DNA of 64,000 nt, taken from NCBI RefSeq assembly GCF_022489035.1, contig NZ_JAKVTV010000005.1, positions 1-64,000 of the forward strand. Direction: 5' to 3'. Position 1 is the stretch's first letter; every line of letters starts with the position of its first letter. The position numbers were made by a program, and so were the translations under genes. A model generated the notes under the pieces. That model was not told where the DNA came from. It did no database searches and saw only the letters and a list, made by a program, of their open reading frames with translations. Positions 38,229 through 46,678 of the stretch are shown here, one piece after another. Source of the DNA: Christiangramia lutea (GTDB taxonomy: Bacteria; Bacteroidota; Bacteroidia; Flavobacteriales; Flavobacteriaceae).

Positions 38229-39881
38229 TTGCTTACATCCTTATCCATCAAAAATTACGCGTTAATTGAAGATATCAATATTCGTCTTCAACCTGGTTTT
38301 ACCATAATTACGGGAGAGACCGGTGCTGGTAAATCTATTATGTTAGGTGCTCTTGGCCTTCTTCTGGGTGACAGGGCCGATTTTAGTTCCATAAGGGATT
38401 CCGATAAAAAATGCGTGATCGAAGGGACTTTTAGTATTTCCAGTTTTAAGCTGGAGAATTTTTTCAAAAAAGAAGACCTGGATTATGAACAGCAAAGCAT
38501 TATTAGGAGGGAAATCCTGCCGTCCGGAAAGTCTAGAGCTTTTATAAATGATACCCCGGTTAAGATAACCGCCTTGCAAAAACTGGGAGGCTATCTTATC
38601 GATATTCATAGTCAGCATGAAACCTTAAGCCTGGGAAATGCTGAATACCAGTTCAACGTCATAGATACCATCGCTAAAAATGAGGCTGAAATTCTGCAGT
38701 ATAAAAACGAATTAAAGGAATATAAACTTCTTTTAAATCGATATGAGAACCTAAAGGAGGATCAGTCACAGGCTGCGAAGGAATATGATTATAATATATT
38801 TCTTTTGAACGAACTCGAGGAGGCAAACCTAAAAGATGGAATGCTGGAGGAACTTGAGGTGCGTTACGAGGAGCTGAACAATGTAGAGGAACTCACTGAA
38901 AACCTTAATTCAGCCGTGAATCTTCTTCAGCAGGAGGAAATTGGAAGTCTGGAGAGTTTGAAATCTGTTAGATCTAACCTTTCAAGGATTTCCAAGTTTT
39001 CGGCAAATTATGAGAATTTCCATGAAAGGATTCAGAGTGTTATCATTGAACTTGACGATCTTGAAGCTGAAATGACTGATGCCCTGGATAGAATTGAGGC
39101 AAACCCGGAGGAGCTCGAAATTGTGAATCAGAAATTGCAAGTTATATATAACCTTCAGAAAAAGCATAATGCAGAGAATGTCGCGGAGTTGCTATCCATA
39201 ATTGAAGAATTACGAGCTAAGGTCTCGGTTACAGAAAATGCCGAAGCTGCCTTGAATGAGGTACAGGAAGCCATTAGAGAAAAAGAAGCAAAGCTTAACA
39301 AAATTGCAGATAAGCTTCATAAGAACCGAGAAAAAATAATTCCTGCTTTTATTGAGCAAACCGAGCAGATCCTGAAAGACCTTGGAATGCCCAATGCTCG
39401 GCTCAATATTGAAATTGAAGTAGTTAAAGATTTTCTTTCCAATGGTCATGACAAACTTGAATGGTACCTGGCTGCGAACAAGGGAGGAAACTTTAAAGAG
39501 ATAAAGAAGGCTGCCTCTGGCGGAGAACTGTCCAGGATCATGCTGGCAGTTAAAAGTATACTTGCAGCCCAGAGCAACCTACCTACGATTATTTTTGATG
39601 AGATCGATACAGGGGTATCTGGAGAGATTGCCAAGAAAATGGGAGAGATCCTTCAGAGTATGGGGCAGAATATGCAGGTAATTGCGATCACCCATTTACC
39701 TCAAATTGCGGGAAAGGGAGCTACTCATTTTAAGATATTTAAAGAGGATAACGAGACTGCAACCCAAACCAAGATCGTTCAGCTCGAAGAAAATGATCGC
39801 ATAGAAGAACTTGCCCTAATGTTAGGTGGGAATACCAAGAGCGATTCAGCACGAGCACATGCCAAGGCGTTGTTGGATTAA
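38229..39881 (+). CDS. recN: DNA repair protein RecN
   Basis: RecN is an SMC-like ATPase recruited to double-strand breaks. The 550-residue protein has the Walker A motif GETGAGKS (29-36), long coiled-coil arms (about 150-370), the signature SGGELSRIMLAVK, and Walker B PTIIFDEIDTGVSG. The start is TTG: the N-terminus LTSLSIKNYALIEDI aligns with the family here and no upstream ATG is in frame before a stop. A near-consensus -7 box (TATATTTA) at 38203 may give it its own promoter inside the bamD operon. Confidence 0.97.
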   Translation: MLTSLSIKNYALIEDINIRLQPGFTIITGETGAGKSIMLGALGLLLGDRADFSSIRDSDKKCVIEGTFSISSFKLENFFKKEDLDYEQQSIIRREILPSGKSRAFINDTPVKITALQKLGGYLIDIHSQHETLSLGNAEYQFNVIDTIAKNEAEILQYKNELKEYKLLLNRYENLKEDQSQAAKEYDYNIFLLNELEEANLKDGMLEELEVRYEELNNVEELTENLNSAVNLLQQEEIGSLESLKSVRSNLSRISKFSANYENFHERIQSVIIELDDLEAEMTDALDRIEANPEELEIVNQKLQVIYNLQKKHNAENVAELLSIIEELRAKVSVTENAEAALNEVQEAIREKEAKLNKIADKLHKNREKIIPAFIEQTEQILKDLGMPNARLNIEIEVVKDFLSNGHDKLEWYLAANKGGNFKEIKKAASGGELSRIMLAVKSILAAQSNLPTIIFDEIDTGVSGEIAKKMGEILQSMGQNMQVIAITHLPQIAGKGATHFKIFKEDNETATQTKIVQLEENDRIEELALMLGGNTKSDSARAHAKALLD

Positions 39882-40009
39882 AATTTGAACGTGACGTTCG
39901 GGTAAACCGGATTTCAATATTCTACAATTTAATAGACCAATGAAGTGATTGAAAAATTATTTAAAGTTTAAATCCTGTAAGATAAAGAACCGGCGAAAAA
40001 TCTGAATTT

Positions 40010-40438
40010 TTATTCTCTTCTCCTTTTATCTTCAGGTTTAGTTCCTCCGGAACCACATTGAATAATTGTTCTAACAGGGCTATTCTTAGTTAAATTATCC
40101 TGATAATAAACTATCGCCCGTAATTGAGGTTTTTTTTCTCCACTTTTACCCAATCTACCTTCTACGTTACAATTATTATCACACCATAATTTAAAGGTAT
40201 GCGTCTTTTCAAATTCATGGTGAGCCTCAACGGCAACATCCAGTTTCTCATCCAGTAAAGTTTTATTAGGTGTTTTGTCTAGGTCATATAGTTTAACATC
40301 GTAGGCTCCAGGTAATTGTCCCCCCTGGCCTTTAACAGTTACACTTACAGTAAATTTAGTATTGGGATTGCTCGGTGGACAAGGTATTGTAGCGGGTGAA
40401 GCGGTAAAGTCTACCTTCGTAATTGTTATTCCAGCCAT
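40010..40438 (-). CDS. Orphan hypothetical protein with Ig-like beta pattern
   Basis: The 142-residue protein has no signal peptide or membrane helix. Residues 5-110 alternate in a way that suggests a beta sandwich: ITITKVDFTASPATIPCPP, FTVSVTVKGQGGQ, YDVKLYDLDK, HTFKLWCDNNCNV. It has four cysteines and a very basic, charged tail (KPEDKRRRE). No family is recognised; similarity to CARDB/Ig-like folds is only a pattern impression. It is a lone minus-strand gene between recN and fabI, with a perfect 16-bp palindrome 50-70 bases upstream of its ATG. It is among the few genes here that look accessory. Confidence 0.7.
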   Translation of the reverse strand: MAGITITKVDFTASPATIPCPPSNPNTKFTVSVTVKGQGGQLPGAYDVKLYDLDKTPNKTLLDEKLDVAVEAHHEFEKTHTFKLWCDNNCNVEGRLGKSGEKKPQLRAIVYYQDNLTKNSPVRTIIQCGSGGTKPEDKRRRE

Positions 40439-40490
40439 AACCTATTGATTTAAATAAAAAATAAAAGAATTCAACTATTAAATTTACCTA

Positions 40491-40506
40491 AAAATCTGCA
40501 GATTTT
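40491..40506. promoter_or_regulatory. Perfect 16-bp palindrome, candidate operator
   Basis: AAAATCTGCAGATTTT is a perfect dyad located 53 bases upstream of the orphan gene and 157 bases upstream of fabI, in their shared divergent region. It has the size of a dimeric repressor site. No regulator is known. Confidence 0.45.
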
Positions 40507-40625
40507 CAAAATACTGAAATACAATGTTTTAGGTCGTTTTTTGAGCCTGAAGGGATAAATATTTTATCTGCCATTAGAAAAATTAGCTAACTATTAATTC
40601 AGAAAGTCAATTCAAACAACTTTGC

Positions 40626-40633
40626 TATATTTA
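40626..40633 (+). promoter_or_regulatory. Candidate -7 promoter box of fabI
   Basis: TATATTTA differs from TAnnTTTG only in the last base and lies 30 bases before the fabI ATG. Confidence 0.4.
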
Positions 40634-40663
40634 CAGGCTTAACAACCACAAAATATAAATCAC

Positions 40664-41485
40664 ATGTCATATAACCTCCTAAAAGGAAAAAGAGGAATAA
40701 TTTTCGGAGCATTGGACGAGAATTCCATTGCCTGGAAAACAGCTGAAAAAGTTCATGAAGAGGGCGGTACTTTTGTTCTAACTAATGCTCCTATCGCAAT
40801 GAGAATGGGAAGTATCAAGAATCTAGCTGAAAAAACCGGGTCTGAGATCATTCCTGCAGATGCAACCAAAGTAGAAGATCTTGAAAACCTTGTGGAAAAG
40901 GCAGTAGAGATTCTTGGAGGGAAGATCGATTTCGTACTTCACTCCATTGGAATGTCGGTGAACGTAAGAAAAGGAAATCATTATACAGATATGAATTACG
41001 ATTACACCACCAAAGGCTGGGATGTTTCTGCCGTTTCTTTCCATAAGACCATGCAGGTTCTTTACAAGAAAGATGCGATGAACGAATGGGGTAGTATCGT
41101 AGCTTTAAGTTATATGGCTGCTCAAAGAGTTTTTCCAGATTATAACGACATGGCCGACAATAAGGCATATTTAGAGTCTATCGCCCGTAGTTTCGGATAT
41201 TTCTTTGGAAAAGACAAAAAAGTAAGAGTGAACACCATTTCCCAATCACCAACACCAACCACGGCAGGACAGGGAGTGAAAGGATTTGACGGATTCATAG
41301 CCTTTGCTGAAAAAATGTCTCCGCTAGGAAACGCTACTGCTGAAGAATGTGCGAATTATACCCTCACCATGTTCTCTGATCTAACAAGGAAAGTAACGCT
41401 TCAGAATTTATTCCACGATGGAGGATTCTCTAATACGGGAGTGAGCCAGGAAGTCATGGAAGCATTTACAAAGGACGAAGAGTAA
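40664..41485 (+). CDS. fabI: Enoyl-ACP reductase FabI
   Basis: FabI reduces trans-2-enoyl-ACP in the last step of each fatty-acid elongation round. The 273-residue SDR-type protein has the nucleotide segment GIIFGALDENSIAW, HSIGMSV, and the catalytic Tyr160-x6-Lys167 pair (YNDMADNK) typical of FabI rather than of general SDR enzymes. The N-terminal ALDENSIAW matches the FabI GxxNxxSI-type loop. It is a single gene with its own promoter and a clear terminator. Confidence 0.96.
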   Translation: MSYNLLKGKRGIIFGALDENSIAWKTAEKVHEEGGTFVLTNAPIAMRMGSIKNLAEKTGSEIIPADATKVEDLENLVEKAVEILGGKIDFVLHSIGMSVNVRKGNHYTDMNYDYTTKGWDVSAVSFHKTMQVLYKKDAMNEWGSIVALSYMAAQRVFPDYNDMADNKAYLESIARSFGYFFGKDKKVRVNTISQSPTPTTAGQGVKGFDGFIAFAEKMSPLGNATAEECANYTLTMFSDLTRKVTLQNLFHDGGFSNTGVSQEVMEAFTKDEE

Positions 41486-41503
41486 TAAAATAAATCATAT
41501 TTT

Positions 41504-41554
41504 ACTGCCGAAAAACTGTATCTTAATTGATCAGATTTCGGCAGTTTCTTTTTA
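41504..41554 (+). terminator. Terminator of fabI
   Basis: ACTGCCGAAA (41504-41513) and TTTCGGCAGT (41536-41545) form a perfect 10-bp stem with a 22-base loop, followed by TTTCTTTTT. It lies 18 bases after the fabI stop codon and just before the glycosyltransferase gene. Confidence 0.8.
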
Positions 41555-41566
41555 TAAACATTTTTC

Positions 41567-42580
41567 ATGCAACCACAGTATTCTTTCATAATTCCGGTTT
41601 ATAACCGCCCAGATGAGATCCGGGAGTTACTGGAAAGCATGAGAAAGTTGATTTCTAAAGTGTCTTTTGAAGTGGTGATCGTGGAAGACGGTTCCAGTAT
41701 AAGATCTGATGAGGTGGTAAGAAAATTTTCCGAAGACCTTAATATCAGGTATTACTTTAAATCTAATTCTGGTCCCGGAGATTCCCGGAATTTTGGAATG
41801 AGAAAGGCCAGGTCCAACTATTTCCTGATCCTTGATTCAGATGTGATCCTTCCCGAATACTATTTAATGGAAGTTCATAAATTTTTAACGAATACTAAAT
41901 GTGACTGTTTTGGTGGTCCCGACGCTGCGCATCCATCTTTTAGCGATGTACAAAAGGCCATAGATTATACCATGACCTCCTTTTTTACAACCGGTGGAAT
42001 TAGGGGCAATAAAAATGCGGTGGACGAATTTCAGCCTCGTAGTTTCAACATGGGTATTAGCAGAAAGGCATTCGAAGCCAGTGGAGGGTTTGGCGAAATT
42101 CATCCTGGTGAAGATCCAGACCTGAGCTTAAGGCTGAAAAAAGCAGGATTTAGTATATGCCTTATTCCTGAAGCCCAAGTTTTCCATAAACGCAGAATAG
42201 ATTGGAGTAAATTCTATACGCAAGTGAGAAAATTTGGTTTGGTAAGGCCTATTTTGAACAAGTGGCACCCAGGCTCCGCAAAGATTACCTACTGGTTTCC
42301 AACCGTATTCATCATTGGACTGGTTATTTCGGTTTTACTAGCCTTTGCCGGTGAATTCTTCTTTGTTGGTGCTTACCTTATTTATTTCGTAATTATCGCT
42401 TTAGATGCTGCAATAAAAAATAAAAGTATTTATATTGGTTTTCTGGCAATAAGAGCTGTAATAGTACAGTTTACTGGTTACGGAATTGGGTTTCTGAACT
42501 CAACCTTCAAAACAGCGATTTTAAAAAGACCACCGGAAAAAGAATTTCCACAATTATTTTTTAAACAAGATGGCGCGTAA
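41567..42580 (+). CDS. Family 2 glycosyltransferase, membrane-associated
   Basis: The 337-residue protein has a GT-A domain: SFIIPVYNRPDEIRELLESM, VVIVEDGSS (nucleotide Asp), YFLILDSDVILPEYY (the DxD metal site as DSD), and GEDPDLSLRLKKAG as the acceptor loop with the ED pair. Two or three C-terminal membrane helices (about 243-310) follow. It transfers a sugar from a nucleotide donor to a lipid or glycan; the exact sugar and product are unknown. It overlaps the YbbR gene by 11 bases and forms an operon with coaE. Confidence 0.9.
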   Translation: MQPQYSFIIPVYNRPDEIRELLESMRKLISKVSFEVVIVEDGSSIRSDEVVRKFSEDLNIRYYFKSNSGPGDSRNFGMRKARSNYFLILDSDVILPEYYLMEVHKFLTNTKCDCFGGPDAAHPSFSDVQKAIDYTMTSFFTTGGIRGNKNAVDEFQPRSFNMGISRKAFEASGGFGEIHPGEDPDLSLRLKKAGFSICLIPEAQVFHKRRIDWSKFYTQVRKFGLVRPILNKWHPGSAKITYWFPTVFIIGLVISVLLAFAGEFFFVGAYLIYFVIIALDAAIKNKSIYIGFLAIRAVIVQFTGYGIGFLNSTFKTAILKRPPEKEFPQLFFKQDGA

Positions 42581-43514
42581 AAGACCGAGATTTAAAAGAT
42601 CAAGTATAAAAACCTTCAGTTTTTTCCTGATTTTCTCCGCTATAGTTTGGGTGTTGGTTCAATTTTCCAAAACCTATACTCAGCTTATCGAGATTCCGGT
42701 TAATTACACCAATGCTCCTTTAGATAAAAGTATTTCTGAAGACAGGCCAGATCATGTAGATCTACAGCTTCAGGATAATGGATTTAACATCTATTATTAT
42801 AAAATATTCAATCCGGAACTGAATGTTGACCTTTCCGAGGCCAAAGAGATAGATAACAAACTTGTGTACTCACTTCAGAACCATCTTTCAGAAATAGAGC
42901 AACAAATAAAGGTAGATTTTGAAAAATCTTTGATTGTCCAGGAAGAAATCGTGATCCCTTTTCAGTTCAAAAAAGAAAAGATGCTGAAGATAGAACCTAG
43001 AATAAATATTAGTTACGCTGTGGGTTATTCTGCTGAAAATCCAGTAGAGCTTCAGCCAGATTCTGTAAAGGTGAGCGGGCCGGAAGAGGTTATAGACAGC
43101 ATTAGCACCATATATACCAGGGAGATCAATTTGAATAAGGTTAACGAAGACCTGAACGGAAACGTTAGTATAGACACTTCAGGTTTGGGAGCCCTCAGTT
43201 TTTATGAGAATTCGGTTAGATATTACCAGAAGGTAGATAAGTTCACTGAAGGTAGCGCAGAAATTTCTGTTGAAGTAGTAAATGTTCCTGAAGATCTTAA
43301 CCTTGCTTTTTTTCCAAAATCGGTAATTGTTTATTATCAGGTTAATTTAAAGCAATTCGAAAGTGTAAGCGCAGCAGATTTCAGGATTGTTTGTAATTAT
43401 AAGGATGTGAAACCCGGGGACGACTACATGATAGCCCAGATCGTGGAGAAACCGGGATTTATCAATAATGTTAGGCTTAATGAACGTCGCATTCAATTTG
43501 TTATAAAAAGATGA
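42570..43514 (+). CDS. YbbR-like domain protein
   Basis: The 314-residue protein has one N-terminal transmembrane helix (about 14-30) and a periplasmic region with YbbR-type beta repeats, for example VELQPDSVKVSGPEEVIDSISTIYTREINLNKV, the typical VxVxGPxxVIDxI segment. YbbR (CdaR) activates the c-di-AMP cyclase CdaA in Firmicutes; no cyclase gene is adjacent here, so that role is not assumed. It overlaps the GT2 gene by 11 bases and coaE by 4. Confidence 0.85.
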   Translation: MARKRPRFKRSSIKTFSFFLIFSAIVWVLVQFSKTYTQLIEIPVNYTNAPLDKSISEDRPDHVDLQLQDNGFNIYYYKIFNPELNVDLSEAKEIDNKLVYSLQNHLSEIEQQIKVDFEKSLIVQEEIVIPFQFKKEKMLKIEPRINISYAVGYSAENPVELQPDSVKVSGPEEVIDSISTIYTREINLNKVNEDLNGNVSIDTSGLGALSFYENSVRYYQKVDKFTEGSAEISVEVVNVPEDLNLAFFPKSVIVYYQVNLKQFESVSAADFRIVCNYKDVKPGDDYMIAQIVEKPGFINNVRLNERRIQFVIKR

Positions 43515-44116
43515 TGGTGGTTGGGCTCACAGGTGGAATTGGTAGTGGAAAGACCACGGTTGCCGGTTTTTTTAAAGACAAAGGAATTCCTGTTTATATC
43601 GCCGATGATGCTGGAAAAAGGTTGATGGGAGATTCTGAAGAGATCAGGGAAAAAGTAATTGATCTCTTTGGGGAATCGGCTTATAATGGCAGTCAACCAG
43701 AAAGAAAATATATTGCTTCCAAGGTTTTCAATGATGCCGAGCTGCTTTCAAAATTGAATAAGATCATTCATCCTGCCGTGGAGGATGACTTTCAAAAATG
43801 GCTTGGAAAGCAATCTTCAGTATACGTGATCTATGAGGCTGCCATATTATTTGAAACCGGTGGCTATAAAAAATGTGATCTCAGTATACTGGTTACGGCC
43901 CCTAAAAATCTACGCATTCAAAGACTTCAGAAGCGGGACGATAGTTCCAGAGATGAAATTCAGCAACGAATGAATAACCAGTGGGATGATGAGAAAAAAT
44001 CTGAACTGGCGGATTTCATAATATTTAATGACGATCTGGAGCAGACAAAACTACAGGTTAAACATATCCACGACAAAATCTTAAAAGCAGGCAAAAATTC
44101 TCAGAAGTTCTGTTAA
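43511..44116 (+). CDS. coaE: Dephospho-CoA kinase
   Basis: CoaE phosphorylates the 3'-hydroxyl of dephospho-CoA, the last step of coenzyme A synthesis. The P-loop GGIGSGKTT is at residues 8-16, and the CoA-binding DDAGKRLMG and ILVTAPKNLRIQRLQKRDDSS segments follow. The length of 201 residues is normal. The start ATG overlaps the YbbR stop codon by 4 bases. An alternative start one codon later is equally possible. Confidence 0.96.
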   Translation: MMVVGLTGGIGSGKTTVAGFFKDKGIPVYIADDAGKRLMGDSEEIREKVIDLFGESAYNGSQPERKYIASKVFNDAELLSKLNKIIHPAVEDDFQKWLGKQSSVYVIYEAAILFETGGYKKCDLSILVTAPKNLRIQRLQKRDDSSRDEIQQRMNNQWDDEKKSELADFIIFNDDLEQTKLQVKHIHDKILKAGKNSQKFC

Positions 44117-44155
44117 CATTTGGTTAAACACTTTAAGGTCTAAATGTTAAAATAT

Positions 44156-44163
44156 TACTTTTG
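44156..44163 (+). promoter_or_regulatory. -7 promoter box for the two-component operon
   Basis: TACTTTTG is a perfect -7 element that ends 5 bases before the ATG of the sensor kinase. Transcription would begin at or next to the start codon, so the message would be leaderless. Confidence 0.55.
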
Positions 44164-44168
44164 ACCGC

Positions 44169-45746
44169 ATGAATAAGAAGCTTTTCCTACTTCTCGTTGC
44201 CCTAATGAGCCTCTCTCTTATCGGTATTATTTTCGTTCAGGGATATTGGATAAAAAGCACCATAGATGATCGTGAAGAACAGTTTTCTTATAACGCTAAA
44301 CAAGTATTAATTAACGTTTCAGAAGAAATACAGAGCAGGGAATTTGAAAAGTATTATTTTCAGTTTAAGAATCCTGATAGTATAAACAGTAAGCTAAGTG
44401 ACAGGACCTTAACGGAATATTTTTATACTAACCGGGATGAAAACCGGAATGAGACTTATTATAATTCGGAAACCATTCTGGAAGAAGATTATAAGGTTTC
44501 ATCGGGCTTTTTACAGTTCGCCCAGGACAGTATACAGTTCACCAAAATGATCAATAAAAGGGTGACCGATATTGTTAGAAATAACCAACTGGATGGTGAT
44601 GATTTAAGTGCTCGCCAGCGGATAGAACATATTGAAAGAATGTCCAGGATGGAAGAAGTTGAAAAAGACATTCTAAGATCGGCTATTTCTGAACTGGTTG
44701 TGAGGCTACCTGTACATAAAAGAGTTTCGGAAGAAACGATCGAAGAACTAATTGAAGAGGAATTACGGGAAAGAGATCTAAAGACGGGGTTTGAATACGG
44801 TGTTTTTAATAACTCTATAGAAACGAATCTTCATTCTGATAATTTTAGCCTGGGTCACCCTGCAGCCTATGCCGTGCCGCTATTCACAGATAAGGTTGGA
44901 AACAGCGGTTACCAGTTATTGGTTAATTTTACTGATAAGAAAGAAGCGGTTTTATCATCAGTGATCCTGATGGCCTGCCTGTCTATAATATTTACGCTGA
45001 TCATTGTGATCGCATATTCAAGTGCATTATCGCAGTTGATCAAGCAAAGACAGATATCGCAGATAAAAACCGATTTTATCAATAATATGACCCACGAGTT
45101 CAAAACGCCTATTGCAACCATTAACCTGGCGCTGGACGCGATTAAGAATCCGAAGGTCATTGAAGATAGCTCCAAGGTAAGCCGTTACCTTCAAATGATA
45201 AGGGACGAAAATAAGAGGATGCACGCCCAGGTGGAAAATGTGCTGCGAATATCAAAATTGGAAAAGAACGAGCTGGACCTTAAAAAGGAAAGGTATCAGC
45301 TACATGATATTATTAATGATGCCGTATCTCATGTTGAACTTATTGTGGAAGACAGGGGCGGTTACATACAAACACATTTCGGGGCGCTTAGGTCGTCAAT
45401 TCTGGCTAACCAGGATCACTTTACCAACGTGATCGTAAATATCCTGGATAATGCTGTTAAATATTCTGAAGATGCTCCGAAGATAGATATCTATACAACT
45501 AACGTAAAGAACTATATCTATTGTGAAATTAGAGATCAGGGTGTTGGAATGAACAAACTGGTGCAAAAGAAAATATTTGAAAAGTTTTATCGCGAACATA
45601 CCGGTGATATTCATAATGTAAAAGGTCACGGATTGGGTCTGGCTTATGCCAGGCAGATCATTGATGACCATCATGGAGAGATCTCGGTTAACAGCGAAAA
45701 AGGAAAAGGAAGTACCTTTATAATTAAACTACCACTAATATCTTAA
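44169..45746 (+). CDS. Sensor histidine kinase, RprX-like
   Basis: The 525-residue kinase has an N-terminal membrane helix (about 5-25), an extracytoplasmic sensor region (about 30-260), a second membrane helix (about 262-284), the phosphoacceptor His309 in NNMTHEFKTPIA, and an ATPase domain with NILDNAVKYS, DQGVGMNK and GHGLGLAYARQI. It phosphorylates the response regulator encoded 3 bases downstream. The pair resembles RprX/RprY of Bacteroides. The sensed signal is unknown. Its promoter predicts a leaderless transcript. Confidence 0.94.
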   Translation: MNKKLFLLLVALMSLSLIGIIFVQGYWIKSTIDDREEQFSYNAKQVLINVSEEIQSREFEKYYFQFKNPDSINSKLSDRTLTEYFYTNRDENRNETYYNSETILEEDYKVSSGFLQFAQDSIQFTKMINKRVTDIVRNNQLDGDDLSARQRIEHIERMSRMEEVEKDILRSAISELVVRLPVHKRVSEETIEELIEEELRERDLKTGFEYGVFNNSIETNLHSDNFSLGHPAAYAVPLFTDKVGNSGYQLLVNFTDKKEAVLSSVILMACLSIIFTLIIVIAYSSALSQLIKQRQISQIKTDFINNMTHEFKTPIATINLALDAIKNPKVIEDSSKVSRYLQMIRDENKRMHAQVENVLRISKLEKNELDLKKERYQLHDIINDAVSHVELIVEDRGGYIQTHFGALRSSILANQDHFTNVIVNILDNAVKYSEDAPKIDIYTTNVKNYIYCEIRDQGVGMNKLVQKKIFEKFYREHTGDIHNVKGHGLGLAYARQIIDDHHGEISVNSEKGKGSTFIIKLPLIS

Positions 45747-45749
45747 TAC

Positions 45750-46472
45750 ATGGAAACTGAAAGCAAGAAAATTTTACTAGTAGAGGATGATCCAAATTTT
45801 GGAACCGTCCTTAAAGATTATCTCGCAATGAATGATTACGAGGTAACTCACGCGAAAAACGGAATGGAAGGATTCGAAAAGTTTAAAAAAGACGATTTCG
45901 ATCTTTGTATCCTTGATGTAATGATGCCTTATAAAGACGGATTTACATTAGCAAAAGAGATTCGCGACAAGAATGAAGAAATCCCGATCATTTTCTTAAC
46001 TGCTAAAGCAATGAAAGAAGATGTATTGAAAGGTTATAAAGTGGGAGCAGATGACTACCTGAACAAACCTTTTGATAGTGAAGTTCTTCTTATGAAAATT
46101 AAAGCTATCATGCAGCGTAAAGCTACAGATAGTGTTGCCGATTCAAAACAATTTGAGTTCGAGATTGGTGACTTCCACCTGAATTCAAAACTTAGGTTTT
46201 TAACTTTTAGAGATGAAGAGCCACAAAAGCTTTCTCCAAAGGAAAATGAATTATTGAGACTGCTTGCTCTGCATGAGAACGATCTTATGCCTAGAGAGTT
46301 AGCTCTTACAAAGATCTGGAGAGATGATAATTACTTCACCTCCAGAAGTATGGATGTATATATTGCCAAGCTTAGAAAATACCTGAAAAAAGACGAAAAC
46401 GTGGAAATTTTGAATATCCACGGTGAAGGTTTCAGGCTTGTTGTTAAGAATAAGGAAGAGACTGAAGCTTAA
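45750..46472 (+). CDS. OmpR-family response regulator, RprY-like
   Basis: The 240-residue regulator has a receiver domain with phosphorylation site Asp56 in CILDVMMPYKDG, conserved Glu12/Asp13 acid pocket and Lys in NKPF, and a C-terminal winged helix (about 140-235) with LSPKENELLRLLALHEND and SMDVYIAKLRKYL. It binds DNA to activate or repress target genes after phosphorylation by the kinase encoded just upstream. The downstream 13-bp inverted repeat at 46497-46527 could be a target or an mRNA end. Confidence 0.95.
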   Translation: METESKKILLVEDDPNFGTVLKDYLAMNDYEVTHAKNGMEGFEKFKKDDFDLCILDVMMPYKDGFTLAKEIRDKNEEIPIIFLTAKAMKEDVLKGYKVGADDYLNKPFDSEVLLMKIKAIMQRKATDSVADSKQFEFEIGDFHLNSKLRFLTFRDEEPQKLSPKENELLRLLALHENDLMPRELALTKIWRDDNYFTSRSMDVYIAKLRKYLKKDENVEILNIHGEGFRLVVKNKEETEA

Positions 46473-46496
46473 AAGGTTTTTTCAGTTTCCGGGATG

Positions 46497-46527
46497 TACT
46501 GCATCATGAATAGGTCATGATGCAGTA
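46497..46527. repeat. Perfect 13-bp inverted repeat downstream of the response regulator
   Basis: TACTGCATCATGA (46497-46509) and TCATGATGCAGTA (46515-46527) are perfect arms around a 5-base loop, with no T tract after them. It is either an unusual transcript 3' end or an operator dyad. Confidence 0.6.
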
Positions 46528-46678
46528 ACATATCTCGATCCCATTACTTTATTGATCGATCTCCCGGTAATTTCTTTCCAGGTTCCCCGGCGAACCTAAT
46601 ATTGTAATCTTAGCATAAATTTAAGACCGGTTTTCCTACAATACTTATCTTTACAGCGTTCACCAACTACGCTCCAAT

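Noticed and set aside
42570-43514. YbbR protein as evidence for c-di-AMP signalling here
   Set aside because: No diadenylate cyclase gene lies beside it; YbbR-like domains occur outside that context.
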